64,000 bases of DNA from Lonicera japonica (taxonomy: Eukaryota; Streptophyta; Magnoliopsida; Dipsacales; Caprifoliaceae): the NCBI GenBank assembly GCA_021464415.1, contig JAKCWG010000782.1, forward strand, positions 62,001 through 126,000, given 5' to 3'. Made by a program: the position numbers and the translations under genes. Position 1 is the first letter of the stretch; every line of letters starts with the position of its first letter. Shown here piece by piece: positions 11,300-23,159 of the stretch. The notes below the pieces were generated by a model. It searched no databases and was not told where the DNA came from. It saw only the letters and a list, made by a program, of their open reading frames with translations.

Positions 11300-12240
11300 C
11301 AGTCGTTAGAAGAAAATATGTCCACCATCCAAAACACTAAACTGTTGAAGAGAAAACAATTGCAAAATACTAGCAATGCGCTCTATTTGGACTCCAAGGT
11401 AATTATATTTATTAAATTTGATTCACAAAGATATCTTTATTATATATTATGTTATTGCTAAATTATTTCAATGTACGTGAGATCATGGTCATATGCCGTG
11501 CTACAATAACATCAATAAATAAAAATAGACGTCTTGCAAAAAATGCTGTAGAAAGTTGAAAAGGGCATAATCAACCTTGAAATGTGAGAAATGCAACGTC
11601 GATGAGCTGTTCCAAAATCTAGGTTTAAATAAAAACACTATCTTAAATATCAGTTAAATATCGTCAAATTAGTATCAAAACTTAACACTGGTTTGCCTTT
11701 CATTAGATATAAATTGCATGTGCATGTCCAAGATCAAACAGCACAAACTACATTCGTCATATTTAATAGGGATACGGAACAAAGACTACAAATCCTAGTC
11801 TAAAAAATCTGCAATGCACGCACTCCAGATAAAGTTCAAATTCTTACTTATAATCTTATAAAATTAATTTTAACTAACAATTTTATATTACAAATACTTA
11901 TTTTTTTCACCAACGGTGCATGATGGCTTAAAAAGGTTCTCTATTTTCTTTTTTGTGCAAGACGACTTCCCAGATATATTAAACAAAATTGAGGGCACAA
12001 CACACACATTCTTGCTGAAACTTAACAAATTCAATTTAAGATTCCGCTATAAAAACTATGTAGTGTCAAAGATTGTCAACTCAGAAACTAATGCTTCAAG
12101 CTCAAGCATTGTAAGTTCTTACAAGTTGTTAATTTTAAAAGTTTAGACAAAATAACAACATTGATATTTTTTATGCCAACTTTAGGACCGCGACATAAGA
12201 AACTTTGAGGATCATTCATCAGGCTCCATGATGGGGCGGC
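11300..12240 (+). pseudogene. RPA-like exons of the Helitron, second part
   Basis: The Helitron resumes after the gypsy insertion. In a degraded frame near 11700 one reads RYKLHVHVQDQTAQTTFV followed by FNRDTEQ, the third OB fold of RPA70-like proteins. The frame 11916-12146 continues with DDFPDILNKIEGTTHTF and FRYKNYVVSKIV, then ends in a serine-rich tail at a GTAAGT donor (about 12110). An ACTTTAG acceptor near 12185 could lead to a last short exon. Cysteine pairs that would form the zinc finger are hinted at near 11580-11600 (KCEKCNVDE). Confidence 0.75.
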
Positions 12241-12249
12241 ATTTAGCCT

Positions 12250-12614
12250 GTATACCATAACCTCTAGATTCAGTCCCTTCGTATCATTATGGGACCAAGC
12301 AAAGACATCAGCATTAGCTCGTAGGCATTGGTAGAGCTCCTCTTTGACTTTTGAGATGAGTTGATTTCTAATCTTCAAGATTTTGTCGAGCTGTAGGAGG
12401 TCCAAAAGAAAGTCCTCTAATGTTCCACTAGCTTGCCTTTGAGTTCTTTCTTTTCATCCCGAAGATCCAAAGTATTTATCTCCCACTTTTCAGAGTCGTG
12501 AGGCCTTTTTGTGTTGGCCAACTCTTCTACAGCTGTGGCTTCGAGCTCTACAACTGTGACATCGGCGGTCCTGACTTTTTTCAGGGCTCCGAACTGGCAA
12601 TACCGTGCTTTCAT
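12250..12614 (-). pseudogene. Tat-element pol linker before reverse transcriptase
   Basis: Two frames (12614-12417 and 12405-12250) match the plus-strand copy at 27470-27830. The segment ADVFAWSHND keeps tryptophan here but is a stop (TAG) in the other copy. Homology ends at VYRLNA, where the element is cut. Confidence 0.75.
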
Positions 12615-12701
12615 CTGGTTTCCTTTAACCTCCCTGACTCCGTGGGGAGGTTGGGAAACTCATGGTCAAATTGTAAGTTAAAATAGCAGCTCTGATTTTA
12701 T

Positions 12702-13193
12702 TCAGTGTACCCCTGCCCAGGATGGCATTATAGTGGGAGCCCTGTCCAGTACTAAGAACTCGGTGATGGTGGTAATTTCCTTCGGAGCTGCTCCTAAGGT
12801 CACTGCGAGCCTGATAGTTCCCAAGGACTTGGTCTTTTCTTCAGAGAAACCGACTAGAGTGACTGTTGAAGGGGTCAAGTGCTCACTGGTAAGACCCATG
12901 GCTTTAAAGGCGCTATAATACATGAGGTTGGAGGTCGCCCCTGTATCGATAAGAATTCGGTGGACATTATGATTGCCCACCATTGCTGTTACCACCAAAG
13001 GATCACCGTGTGGGAATTCCATTCCATTCATGTCTTCAGCGGTGAAGGTGATCTCTTTGACCTCATACTTCACCATCTTTGTTGACCTGAAACTGAAGCA
13101 CTCTGCCTCTGAGCTCGAAGAGTTAGCTTGTCTGATGTAAGCTTTCTTGGACCTATTGCTATTTTCAGAGTAGGACGAGCCCCCTTTAATCAT
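12702..13193 (-). pseudogene. Tat-element aspartic protease
   Basis: The 163-residue open frame contains the retropepsin active site RILIDTGATSNLMYYS (residues about 81-96), preceded by EFPHGDPLVVTAMVGNH, the usual Tat-lineage lead-in. The frame ends shortly after LDRAPTIM, where the relative at 27300 continues. This is the longest unbroken piece of the element, and its active-site Asp-Thr-Gly is intact. Confidence 0.85.
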
Positions 13194-13310
13194 GATAATT
13201 TCGTTCTCGTGCTCATTTCCTTTTGCTTTTGAGGGAGATTCTTTTTTCTTGTCTATGTACTAGCGGAGTTGTCCTCTCTATATTAGCTTTTCAATTTCTT
13301 CCTTCAGTTT

Positions 13311-14759
13311 TTAGCAATCGTCGGTCTCATGACCATGGTCCTTGTGGTATTGGCAGTACTTAGTTGTGTCCCTTTTCTTTTTAGAAGTCTTTATCTTTCG
13401 GGTTTTGAAGATCTGACATGGTTTTAACTGGGCATAGACTTCACCCAAAGGAGCTGTTAGAGGAGTGAACTGCTGGCGAGCTCTACCCTCACTTGCTTCA
13501 GACTTGTTCGATTCTTTCTTGCCCTTCTTGATCTCTCTCTTGACCGTGGGGTGGACATGCCCCCTTTGGCGTTTGGAGGAGGGCATGAAAGCTGCTAGAC
13601 CTGATAGGTCTTGTCCCTGTAGAGTTTATTCTACGCCGATCTATTTTGACCTCATCCAATAGCTCGGACATGATTTTGAGAGCCATTCTCGCCAAAGTCA
13701 TTAGGCAGTAGAGGGAGCTCACCCCTTCCATAAAGGCTACCACTGCTAACTTGCCAGTTAGGTTTATGATCATAAGGCTCTCCTGATTGAAATAGTAGGG
13801 ATATTCATTTAAGCTCTCTGTCAATCTCTGCTTCACAGTAAATAGGTGAGTAGAAGACTTGGACTGCTTTCTAGTTCCTAGGAAATGCGAAATAAACATG
13901 GTCCCGAGCTCTTGTGAGCTCTGGATTGATCCTTTGAGAAAGTTGTTGCACCACATTAAGGCTGCCCCCTTAAGAGTGGTGACAAAAGCTCTGCAGATGA
14001 TACCATCTGGGAAATTCTTAAGCCCCATTATATTCCCATATTGTTGCCAGTGATTTACAGGGTTAGTGGTTCCATCATACGATTCCAGTGATGGGAGTTT
14101 GAACTTTTTAGGGACCTGATAGCTCTAAATGTGTTATGCAAATGGAGACTTGGAATCTTTTACCAGAGCCGTGACTAAGCTCACTCCCAGATGGCCCAAT
14201 GTCTTCATCATTTCAATAATTTGATCTCTTATTTCTATCATCAACCTCTTTTCGAGCTCATCGACGGACCTTTTGTGTGATATCTTGTCGAATACTAACC
14301 CTCGAGGTCTAGCATATGCTTCTCGCTCAAGTGCTCGGACTGGAGGAAGGGGAGGTCGAGCCCCTCTATTTTGGCTTTGAACTCTCGAGGCTCCATCTGA
14401 ACGCCTCTCGTGGACCGCGTGTTCCTGTGGGTCCCTCAGTGGTGGGGTAGGAGTTCTAGCTGAGTCCTCCTCAAAGGATGATTCCCCCTAAAGTCGGACC
14501 TACCGGACTCGAACTCACCAGTTCTACTGCGGCTCTCCCTAGACTCTTTACTACGGTCGCCTAGCCTTTGCCTGGCTAGGACTCGTGGTGTGAGGACTGG
14601 GAGGGCAGCAGCCAACACGAAGGTTAAAGCCGATCTTTTTCTCGAGTTGACTAATGGTGATTCCCTCTAGGCTATAAGCCTGTCGATTTGGACCCAGAGA
14701 GCGGCTTGTTGTTCCTCCAACGCCAACAAAGGGTTTGGTTGAATGTGTCTGAAAGACAT
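13311..14759 (-). pseudogene. Tat-element gag, broken
   Basis: Gag forms the particle that packages retrotransposon RNA. Translation would begin at the ATG complementary to 14757-14759 with MSFRHIQPNPLLALEEQQAA. The capsid-like gag domain lies at 14028-13498 (GAALMWCNNFLKG, FTVKQRLTESLNEY, AVVAFMEGVSS). The zinc-knuckle-like segment CQYHKDHGHETDDC is at about 13350-13311 in a shifted frame. Frame shifts near 14436 and 13590 break it. Confidence 0.85.
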
Positions 14760-14844
14760 GGTGATTTTTGGAGTATGTCTTTTTTTGTTTGGAAAAGAGT
14801 ATATGTGACTTGAGAACGTGTCATTCCCACAGACGATGACCACA

Positions 14845-15661
14845 TAATTAAATGATCGGATCAAATGATTGGTATAATGGATACAATAAACGAATTGAGT
14901 CAAAGATGTATAGAGGAGGTTGGCCTCGTATAAAGATACGGATTAGTACTCCTTTATGGAATAGAGTTCGGAGCTCGGTTGTGCCTTGTTATTGATGTAA
15001 CTAAGTGGCAACGGTGTCTATGATTAGTACTCCTTTATGGAATAATATTATAATGAAAGTATGTCTATGATTACACGAATTCTAGTCTCTCTATACTTAG
15101 AGCTCAACGGTGTCTTTTATCTCTCTCTATTATTCTTTGGTTGTTCAGTAGTAATTATCTCTTGTTGACTTAATTCTTAGGTTGTTAAGAGAAGTAAATG
15201 TTTTTTCTATATACATGACTAGGAGGAAATGTGTGGCTAGAGCTCCCAGAGCAGGTCTGGAGCCATGCTTCGATCATCACCAACCCTGACCTTGCTTCTC
15301 CATGAATTCCGATGCATTAAATGCAATTGGTGTTCATTTAATGAACGTGAGGGAAGTTCTGCGTGTTTTGCAGAGTAGATAGCAGTCGCCCATACCATTC
15401 ATTAACCGCTCTGTCAGAGTGGTTGGGCGATGGAGCTCTAGAGTTCGTCAAAAGAGCTCTGGAACCCGAGCTCCGTAATTTGCTGTGCGTAATCAACCCA
15501 TAAGACAATACCCAGCTTATGAAGGGCCTGTATTTCTGAATAGTGCTCAAGTATAGCTCCTCCGAGTTCCTTCCATTGAGATAGATCTAGTTGTTGACGT
15601 CGACGGCCACGTGTTAACTTGTAGTTGGTGGGGTAAATTTGGTTATTAATTTGCACCATCA
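14845..15661 (-). repeat. 5' LTR of the truncated Tat element
   Basis: Read on the minus strand it starts TGATGGTGCAAATT at 15661 and matches the LTR at 24449-25327, including GACAGAGCGG, GGTATGGGCGACTGC and GAATTCATGGAGAAGCAAGG. It is shorter near its 3' end, where about 25-30 bases before the primer site are missing relative to the other copy. Confidence 0.85.
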
Positions 15662-16629
15662 GTTATCGTAGTACCTTAAAAACCTGTTGCTTCGGAACAA
15701 AAACAACCATAAATTTCTAGTATCAACCTTGATGTACGATTCTGACACTAATAATTCTACATATACATAAAAAAATGACATATGGATGTGTTTATCATGT
15801 ATTAGTTAAAAGAATTATATCACCTTCCATTCTAACTTATTAGTGATTGGTATATTCATATGTCAGTTGTTTATATCGGACTTTTAAATCCATTTAGAAT
15901 TATTCTTTTGACAATGGAATAAAAATTGATAAAAAAATAATACCATAAAATATTGACTCATTAATTCTTCGGGATATTTGAAAATAGGGATTCCTTAAAA
16001 ACGTTTTCTGCAAAAGAACTAGGGAATAATATTTTTATAAATTAAGGGCATTTTTGACAAAACTCCAAAAGGTGTGCAATGTTAACTTTGCAGTAGATTT
16101 TCGAATTGTAATATTTTATGGTATTGTGCAAATTTAAGTTTGCACTATAGGTTTTTTAGCATATTATTATGTCTAAGTATTTAATTAACTAGGCTTTAGA
16201 GTTATTTTAACAAGTTGCAAATTTAAACCCCTTTATTAATAAAACACACATGATAATTTTTTTGGGTTATGCAAAGTTAAGCTTGCACTCCTTATTTTTT
16301 AATACATTACAATGTATATTGGTTTATTTGATGTTAATTTAGAGTTACCTGAGTGATACATAAAAATATACTAGTTAAAAAAATATAAATACATAATACA
16401 AAAAAAATTGTATTAAATTTTTTCAATTAAAAAATGAAGTTTATACAAAACAAAATTTTGGTCAAAGTCCTTATTTTAAAACACAATTGATAAGCAAGCA
16501 CTTATATGAAAAAAAAAAAAAAAAATGCCCCTTATTTCAAAAAAAAATATTATTCCCTGTATTTTACAAAAAATATTATCACATTAGACCTTTTACCTCA
16601 TTTTTAGTTGATTCTAGTTGATTCTTTTC
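15662..16629. other. AT-rich intergenic stretch
   Basis: No coding signal, tRNA or terminal repeat was recognised. Two similar stretches (GTGCAATGTTAACTTTGCA near 16074 and TTATGCAAAGTTAAGCTTGC near 16267, partly inverted relative to each other) hint at old mobile-element debris. Confidence 0.4.
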
Positions 16630-16639
16630 GTAAATCCAT

Positions 16640-17050
16640 CCTTTAGCCTGCCTAAACTTGGAGTTGGCTCATCTCCATTATCTTTTGGTTCAACTCCATC
16701 CAAGGGGGTCTAATTCAAGGACTAAATTGATGGATTTTTTGCAAGAAATGATCTCTGTGATGAGTATCTCCACAAAATTTTATCAGAAGATTCAATCTAA
16801 AAATAAGTGAGATGATAATCTAGAATTTGAATTGTCGAAAATGAACAAATGCATCAAATTTTTATCACGCCCACTTTCGGTTCTAATTTCCTTGATGAAA
16901 TTTTGTAGATATGATCTACTCATTATAAAGATCATTTGTACCAAGTTTCATGAAAAAATTCTTCCGTTTAGCCCTCAAACAAAATCACCTTAAATGAAAT
17001 TGAACCAAAAGAGCAATGGAAAGGAAGCAGTCCCCCTAAACTTAATAGAT
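16640..17050. mobile_element. Foldback (long imperfect inverted repeat) element
   Basis: The left arm (about 16655-16815) and right arm (about 16885-17045) are imperfect reverse complements. CTCCATTATCTTTTGGTTCAA (about 16675-16695) pairs with TTGAACCAAAAGAGCAATGG (about 17000-17020), and ATGATCTCTGTGATGAGTA pairs with TACTCATTATAAAGATCAT. The RNA could form a long hairpin, the shape of a MITE or small-RNA precursor. Exact ends and target duplication were not resolved. Confidence 0.6.
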
Positions 17051-17461
17051 AATTAATGGGGATCAATGTAATGAACCTCCAAAATGAGGGTAAACTGACA
17101 AATGGTGAGGGTCGATTCAAAGTCACTATCTAATTGCGGTGGTTGTAGATTTTTCTCACACTTGATTTTTGGGTAGTGGAATTCTTAGGCCATTGGTAAA
17201 TTTTCCAAGAAAAATGAAAATAATTTATTTAATTTGCTTGAAACGACCCTAAAAAAACACGGATTTCCCCGCACATACTCGGCCCCACAATATTTCAAAA
17301 ATAAAAAATAGAAAATTAAATAATCTGGGAAACCATCAGGAGATTTTAGAGAGCCCAGTTGGGACACTGCTTGCTGGACCTCTTCATCAGATATATATAC
17401 ATATATATATTTATATAGGTCTATTAAGAGCTGAATTCATGTGCCCATCCACCCCCTCATT

Positions 17462-18800
17462 AATAAACACCAACACATTGGATAAGTCTCCCGGGACAGC
17501 TGACTTTTAAAATGAATCTCAATTATACCATTGATCTTGATTCGAGGGATTATCAACCCAAACATCAGAAACCTCTCGCTTTAATTTCACAATCAGATTT
17601 ATTTCTAACCCGTTTGATAATAATATAAAAAATAAAAATAAAGACAGTTAATTGTTCTAAAAAGTTTGAAAATAAGTTAAAACATGTATTGAGATGTTTT
17701 CTTATTTTCCAACTTTGTACCAAATTATTGTGTTTTTATTTGTCTTTTCTATATTATTATCAAATGGATCTTAAGGAAAAGAAAATGCGAAAGAAATAGA
17801 CAAGAACAAATGTGTCAAAGAAAGAGAAAAGCAGGTTCCGTAAGTATTCTAAATGATAGAAAAAAATAAATTAGAAAAGACCATGTGGTTTGATTTCGGT
17901 TTTGTATATTTAAAAACTGAAAATCGAAACTACCAAATATAACGGTTTTATGTATTTACAATTTCAACCATGTATTCATTTCTAAAAATTGTAAAAGTAA
18001 GCATTTCCATTAAATTTGCTACCCTTTAATTTTAAATTACTAGCAATATTAATCTTGACTCTTTAATAATCTTGAACAAAATTAATATTTGTACTAAATT
18101 TTCTCTTTTAATTTATAAAAAGTGACATTAGTATTAAATTTACTCCATTTTTAAAAAAAATTCCGACTCCGTCTCTGGATAGGAAGAGGGAAGAATGCAA
18201 ATGCAAATGCAAATGCAAAGCACTCAAATATGCTACCATGCATGGACCGGTCTAAATGCAATAGTTTGGTCTGCCTTTTCATCGCAAATGTAAATGCAGA
18301 GCACTCAGACAGTAAAGTCTATTTCATCACTTCATTAAATCCCTACTACTTTAATAATTCTCTCCCTATAAAGGTAGTGTGAATGCAATCAACCTGCAGG
18401 ATCTTTTACCATTCAACAATTATTGGATAAGTCTCTTGAGCCGCCTGACCTTTTCAAAATGGTTCTCAATTATACCATTGATCTCCCTGACCTTTTCAGA
18501 TTTCTTTTCATCTTTAAGAATTCGTTTGATAACAATATAAAAAAATTAAATTAATTTAATTATTTTTTGTGAAAAGTTAATAAATAAATTAAATCATGTA
18601 GTGAAATATTTTATTACGTTCCAACTTCTTATCAAATAAAATGTTTTTATCGTTGTGTTATTACACGGAGCCTATAAGAAATAAAATGTGAAAGATAGAG
18701 AAAAGAACAAAGGTATCAAAGAAAGAGAACGGCAGGTTCCGTTAAAAGTAAAATATGTTTGATTTTGTCAAAAAAGAAAAAAGGTAGTATGAATGCAATC
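17462..18800 (+). repeat. Diverged direct duplication
   Basis: Sequence at 17469-17840 (TTGGATAAGTCTC, CTCAATTATACCATTGATCT, CGTTTGATAATAATATAAAAA, GAAAAGCAGGTTCCGT) recurs at about 18423-18745. A second marker, GTGTGAATGCAATCAACCTGCAGG at 18370, recurs near 18787. No protein domain is visible. This looks like an old tandem duplication of a roughly 400-900-bp unit. Confidence 0.7.
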
Positions 18801-18827
18801 ATCCTGCAGGGTCTTTAATGTAAGGGT

Positions 18828-19356
18828 GCGTTTGATTGCAAGCATGAAATTTACATGGAAAGAAAATAAGTTCCAGGTAATTGAATTGCCTAGAATTGAG
18901 TTGCATGAAAAATGTAATTAAATGTGTTTGATTGCCTTAATTTTCTACCCGGAAAATATTGGTTGTATTGTGACATTTTTAATGTAGAAAAAATTATGGG
19001 TATTTTTTTTTACATAATTTTATAGTCATGATGGATCTTGTTTAGTTGATCTTGATGAGTAGATTTTAAATATAAAATTTTTATTAAATTTTGAATTTTG
19101 TAGTTTAAGTTATAGCATTTTTAGTGTAGAAAATGGGTAAAATGTTGTCTCGAAAACCGTGCAATTGCCTGAAAAATAAAAACTAGCCCCCCCCAAAGAA
19201 AATATTTTCCTTGTTTACATGAAAAATGTAAGTGTGTGAGCCAAAAGTGGCAATTGAATTGCCTGGAAAAAAAAGCCAATCAAACACCTTAAGTTGTCAA
19301 ATCAAGTGGAAAATGAGTATTTTCCATGGAAAATACTCCCAATCAAACACACCATA
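18828..19356. mobile_element. MITE-like element with imperfect terminal inverted repeats
   Basis: The left end GGGTGCGTTTGATTGCAAG (about 18825-18843) is reflected at the right end by CCAATCAAACACACC (about 19338-19353). Internal inverted copies of the same motif exist near 18925 (GTGTTTGATTGCC) and 19276 (CCAATCAAACACC), so it may be a nested pair. Inside it (19011-19131) lies, in reverse orientation, the conserved AT-rich block shared by the Helitrons in this window. A target duplication was not found. Confidence 0.55.
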
Positions 19357-19369
19357 CTTTGTCGGTAGA

Positions 19370-20030
19370 ATTACCAAGGTGAAAATAGAAATCAAACCCA
19401 AAAAGTAGTTTGATTTCATATATTTATTTATTTAAAGATAAAAAATTAAAAATAAATATTGAAATTAGATATACCGATTTTCTTTAGGCTGTTTTGATGT
19501 TTCAGCAATACTAAAAATTTCAGAAATTAAGATACCAAAAATACCTAATTTTTTTTTATCAAGAGTTAGAGTAGCTTATCGATATATTTACCTATATTAA
19601 ATCTACTATATTATATCAACACAAATATACGTATATATATTATACAATAATTTTTGTTTCATTATACTATGTGCTATATAATATTTTAAAGTTTAATCCT
19701 AAAATATAATTTTTATTATCATATATATATATATATCTAAAGAGCAATACGAGATATTATAAGGTTTTTAATATATTTATAGCCTAACTCTTGAAACATG
19801 TAGCTCGTTTGTTTAAGGTTTTATATCTTTTAACATTTTTACATTAGTAAAGTTATCATAATTCCCAGGTAAGGATTGAATATTTTTTTTTTTTTGCCTT
19901 TAGAAAAAAAATATTGAAAATAAATAAATTTAAGTATATACTTAAAAATCAAAATAGGTATATAATCATTCTTTATCATACAAGGCCGATGCTTATCAAT
20001 GGATTTGGGAGAGCATCTTCGTGTAATCAA
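19370..20030. other. AT-rich spacer
   Basis: Low-complexity A/T sequence with short TA runs (19724-19735 and nearby). Nothing gene-like was found. Confidence 0.4.
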
Positions 20031-20036
20031 TGAAAC

Positions 20037-20640
20037 CTGAGGGTATTTTGATATATGTGAGGTATATAGATAAGAAGATACTTTTATTGTGAGTAAGAAA
20101 ACATGAGGGTATTTTTATGAGTTATAAGATAACATGATATTTTCAAAATTACAATATATCAGTATTGTTATGAAAACTATCTACACTTGTGTGCGAGTTA
20201 TGAGGATAAGAGGGTAATTTCACGTAATTACAATATGAGAGTATTTTTGTGAAAATTATCTAAACCTGAGGGTGAGTTATGAGGATAAGAAGGTAATTTA
20301 ACGTAATTACAATATGAGAGTATTTTTGTTATCTAAACCTGAGGGTGAGTTATGAGGATAAGAGGGTGATTTTACGTAATTACAAAACACGGGGGTATTT
20401 TTATGTAATTATACGAGTAACATAGATGAGAGGGTAATTTTATATGATTGACAAAACCTGAGGGTATTTTTATGTAAATACATGAGAGAAGCCTTAGAGT
20501 ATTTTTTTTATGTAATTATGTGAGTTATATTAATAAAAGGGCATAATTATGTAAAACAACAAAACCTGAGAATACTTTTAGGTAATTATGTGAGATATAT
20601 ATACAAGCGTTTATTTTCATGTTAAAACCTTAAGGATATT
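20037..20640 (+). repeat. Minisatellite of about 73-95 bp units
   Basis: Repeated phrases AAACCTGAGGGTATTTTTATG, GAGTTATGAGGATAAGAGGG and TTACGTAATTACAATATGAG recur in order. The clearest units span about 20188-20267, 20268-20340 and 20341-20400, with degenerate units on both sides. One unit measures 73 bases and another about 79. Confidence 0.75.
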
Positions 20641-20890
20641 TTTTGTAAATTAGTTTGCTTTTACGTAATATAGAGGGCATTCAAGTAGAATAACTTAAGA
20701 TATTTTTCTACATGTGCAGTTATTTAGATTAGTAGATATATATATATATATATATGCATAAAGATAAAGCCTGAACACAACATTTTCAAAAATATTATAT
20801 CTAGAACAATGTTATATTTATCGACTATGTCTATCGATTATGTATGCCGGATGTATTAATGGATTATACATTTTCAAAATGTACAACTCA

Positions 20891-23140
20891 TCTATATTAT
20901 AAAACACCATCTTTGACCAAAATTTTCTCCAAAAAATATAAGAATCTAATAGTTAAAAAATAGACATGTTATGGTGTGCATTAATTCTATACCATTGAAT
21001 GAGTTTTATACACACATCAAGATATCACATCAAAGTTAAAGCACTCACACCAATAATATACACACAATAAACTCTCACATTCTAATAATTTTGTCTACAC
21101 TAAAAATGCCACAACTTAAAATAAAAAATTCAAAATTTAATAAAAATTTAATATTTAAAATCTACTAATCAAGATCAATTAAATAAGATCCATCATGACT
21201 ATATAATTATGCAAAAAAAGAAAAGAAAAATTATTGTGTAACATTTAAGAGCGTACGTTATGTGTTCATATATTATTGGTCATCTCAATCTGTCATTTTT
21301 ATGATATACGTTACGTGGTTGGATTACGATTAAAAAAACTTTTTAAAACAAATTAAAAACAAGTCAGTCCAATCCGATATACTTTTAATTTTTTGAGCAT
21401 AAAGATATATTTTTTCTATATTATAAAACATCAAGTTTGACCAAATTTATTTTCAAAAAATATAAAAATTTAATGGTTAAAAATATACATGTTATGGTGT
21501 GCATTAACTCTACACCATTGGATGAGTTTTATACACACATGAAGATGACATCAAAGTTAAAACACTCACACTAATAATATACACACAATAAATTCTAACA
21601 TGCCAATAATATTTTCTATATTAAAAATGGCATAACTTAAAATAAAAAATAAAAAAAAATTAATAAAAATTTAATATTTAAAATCTACTAATCAAGATCA
21701 ATTAAACAAGATCCATCATGACTATAAAATTATGTAAAAAAAAGTAAAAAAATTATTGAGTAACATTAAACACCAATAATATACACAAATTAAACTCACA
21801 TACACCAATAAATATGTTTACATTAAAATTGCCATAACTTAAAATAAAAAATTCAAAATTTAATATTTAAACACTACTGATGAAGATCAATTAAATAAGA
21901 TTCATCTTAAAATAAAAATTTTAATATTTAATATTTAAAATATACTAATCAAGAAATTTCATAGAAAAATAATATTTAAATCTATTAATCAAGATCAATT
22001 AAACAAGATCTGTCATGACAGTAAAATTATATATAAAAAAAATAATATACACACAATAAATTCTCACACATCAATAATTTTTTATATATTAAAAATGCCA
22101 TAACTTAAAATAAAAATTTCAAAATTTAATATTTAAAATCTACTAAACAAGATCAATTAAACAAGATCCATCATGATTATAAAATTATGTAAAAAAAATT
22201 AAGAAAAATTATTGTGTAACATTTAACACCAATAATATACACACAATAAACTCTCACATACCAATCATTTTTTCAACATTAAAAATGTCATAACTTAATA
22301 AAAAAATTCAAAATTTAATATTTAAAATTTACAAATCAAGATCAATTAAACGAGATCCATCATGACTATAGAATTTTGTTAAAAAAATTAATTATTCATT
22401 TAAAGACGTGATTTATATGTTCGTATATTATTGATCATCTCAGTATGTCGTTTTTAGGAGTATTCATAATATATCAGTCAAATTTTTGAATTATTTTCAA
22501 ATCATTACAACAGACGTGATTGAATCATTTTCACATATGGCATTGAGTTTAATTTGTTAAAAACTTATTTTGTCGAGATCAAAAAATATGATTAAAAGCA
22601 GCACAAGCTTCAGTATTTTAAGTTTATACATAGCAAAACATATTCTTTAAAGGCAGGCAGAGATATAAAGAAACAATTACACTCCTCATTAGAAAATTTG
22701 TTATAAATGAGGACTATGACAATCAGCACTCTCCTACAATGTTGATCAAGTGGACCGCATTTTTTCTTGTAGCTTACTTTCCCAATTTTCCTTCTTCCCT
22801 CTTTTAGACTAGACAATGAGTTCAAAATAGATTAATTGATTTTGTCAATTTAAATTCGTCACACGTTAATTTTTTTAACGTTATGCGGTTGGATTATGAT
22901 TAAAATACTCTTTAAAAAATTTAAAACAAGTCAATCCAATCTGATATACTTTTAGTTTTTTGAGCATGCAAATATATTGAACTTACGTTTCAATTGTTCG
23001 CAACGTTAGATTAGACTAGGCAATGGGTTCAAAATAGACTGATTGATTTTGTCAATTTAAATTCATCACACGTTAATTTTTTTATCCTATTATTATATTT
23101 TTTTTATTTTACCGTGCCGGATGGCACTGGTATACCCTAG
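20891..23140 (+). mobile_element. Non-autonomous Helitron 1
   Basis: It starts with TCTATATTATAAAACACC after a host A and ends with CTAG before a host T. Just inside the 3' end (about 23113-23126) is the hairpin GTGCCGGATGGCAC. These are the diagnostic Helitron ends. The 2250-bp interior has no coding capacity and is built from repeated AT-rich modules. The 5' motif recurs internally at 21415, and a conserved ~120-bp block occurs about five times. A 50-base segment ending TTTGAGCAT at 21361-21410 recurs near 22925-22970. Confidence 0.8.
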
Positions 23141-23159
23141 TATATATATATATGTATTA

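Larger units (their letters stand above)
3180..12240 (+). mobile_element. Autonomous-type Helitron remnant (Rep, PIF1-like helicase, RPA-like), split by a gypsy insertion
   Basis: Helitrons move by rolling-circle replication using a RepHel protein (HUH nuclease plus SF1 helicase); plant ones often carry RPA-like proteins. In order: Helitron_like_N at about 3183-3760, the HUH region at 3963-4240, the two-tyrosine motif at 4324-4584, helicase at 5257-6857, and RPA-like OB-fold exons at 6943-7330 and 11300-12146. The element is cut at 8120/11278 by a gypsy element with matching CAATC on both sides. All coding parts contain stops or frameshifts. No convincing terminal hairpin and CTRR end is visible on the right, where a truncated Tat element abuts at about 12240, so the 3' end is probably lost. 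Left border uncertain. Confidence 0.82.
12240..15661 (-). mobile_element. Truncated Tat-lineage Ty3/gypsy element (5' LTR, gag, protease, start of RT)
   Basis: On the minus strand this reads 5' LTR (15661 down to about 14845), primer-site region (CATCGTCTGTGGGAA, complement near 14820-14835), gag (from 14759), protease (about 13193-12702) and the linker before RT (12405-12240), where homology to its relative at 24449 stops. RT, RNase H, integrase and 3' LTR are absent. It is the same family as the plus-strand copy at 24449: LTR, gag start and protease match closely. Loss of everything beyond the RT linker at the boundary with Helitron sequence suggests deletion, not a clean insertion. Confidence 0.88.

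Noticed and set aside
12733..13085. Plus-strand ORFs over the Tat protease
   Set aside because: Antisense shadows of the minus-strand protease frame that contains DTGATSN.
20037..20640. CRISPR-like or centromeric array
   Set aside because: Units are diverged, without uniform spacers, and too few to call a centromeric satellite; treated as a minisatellite.
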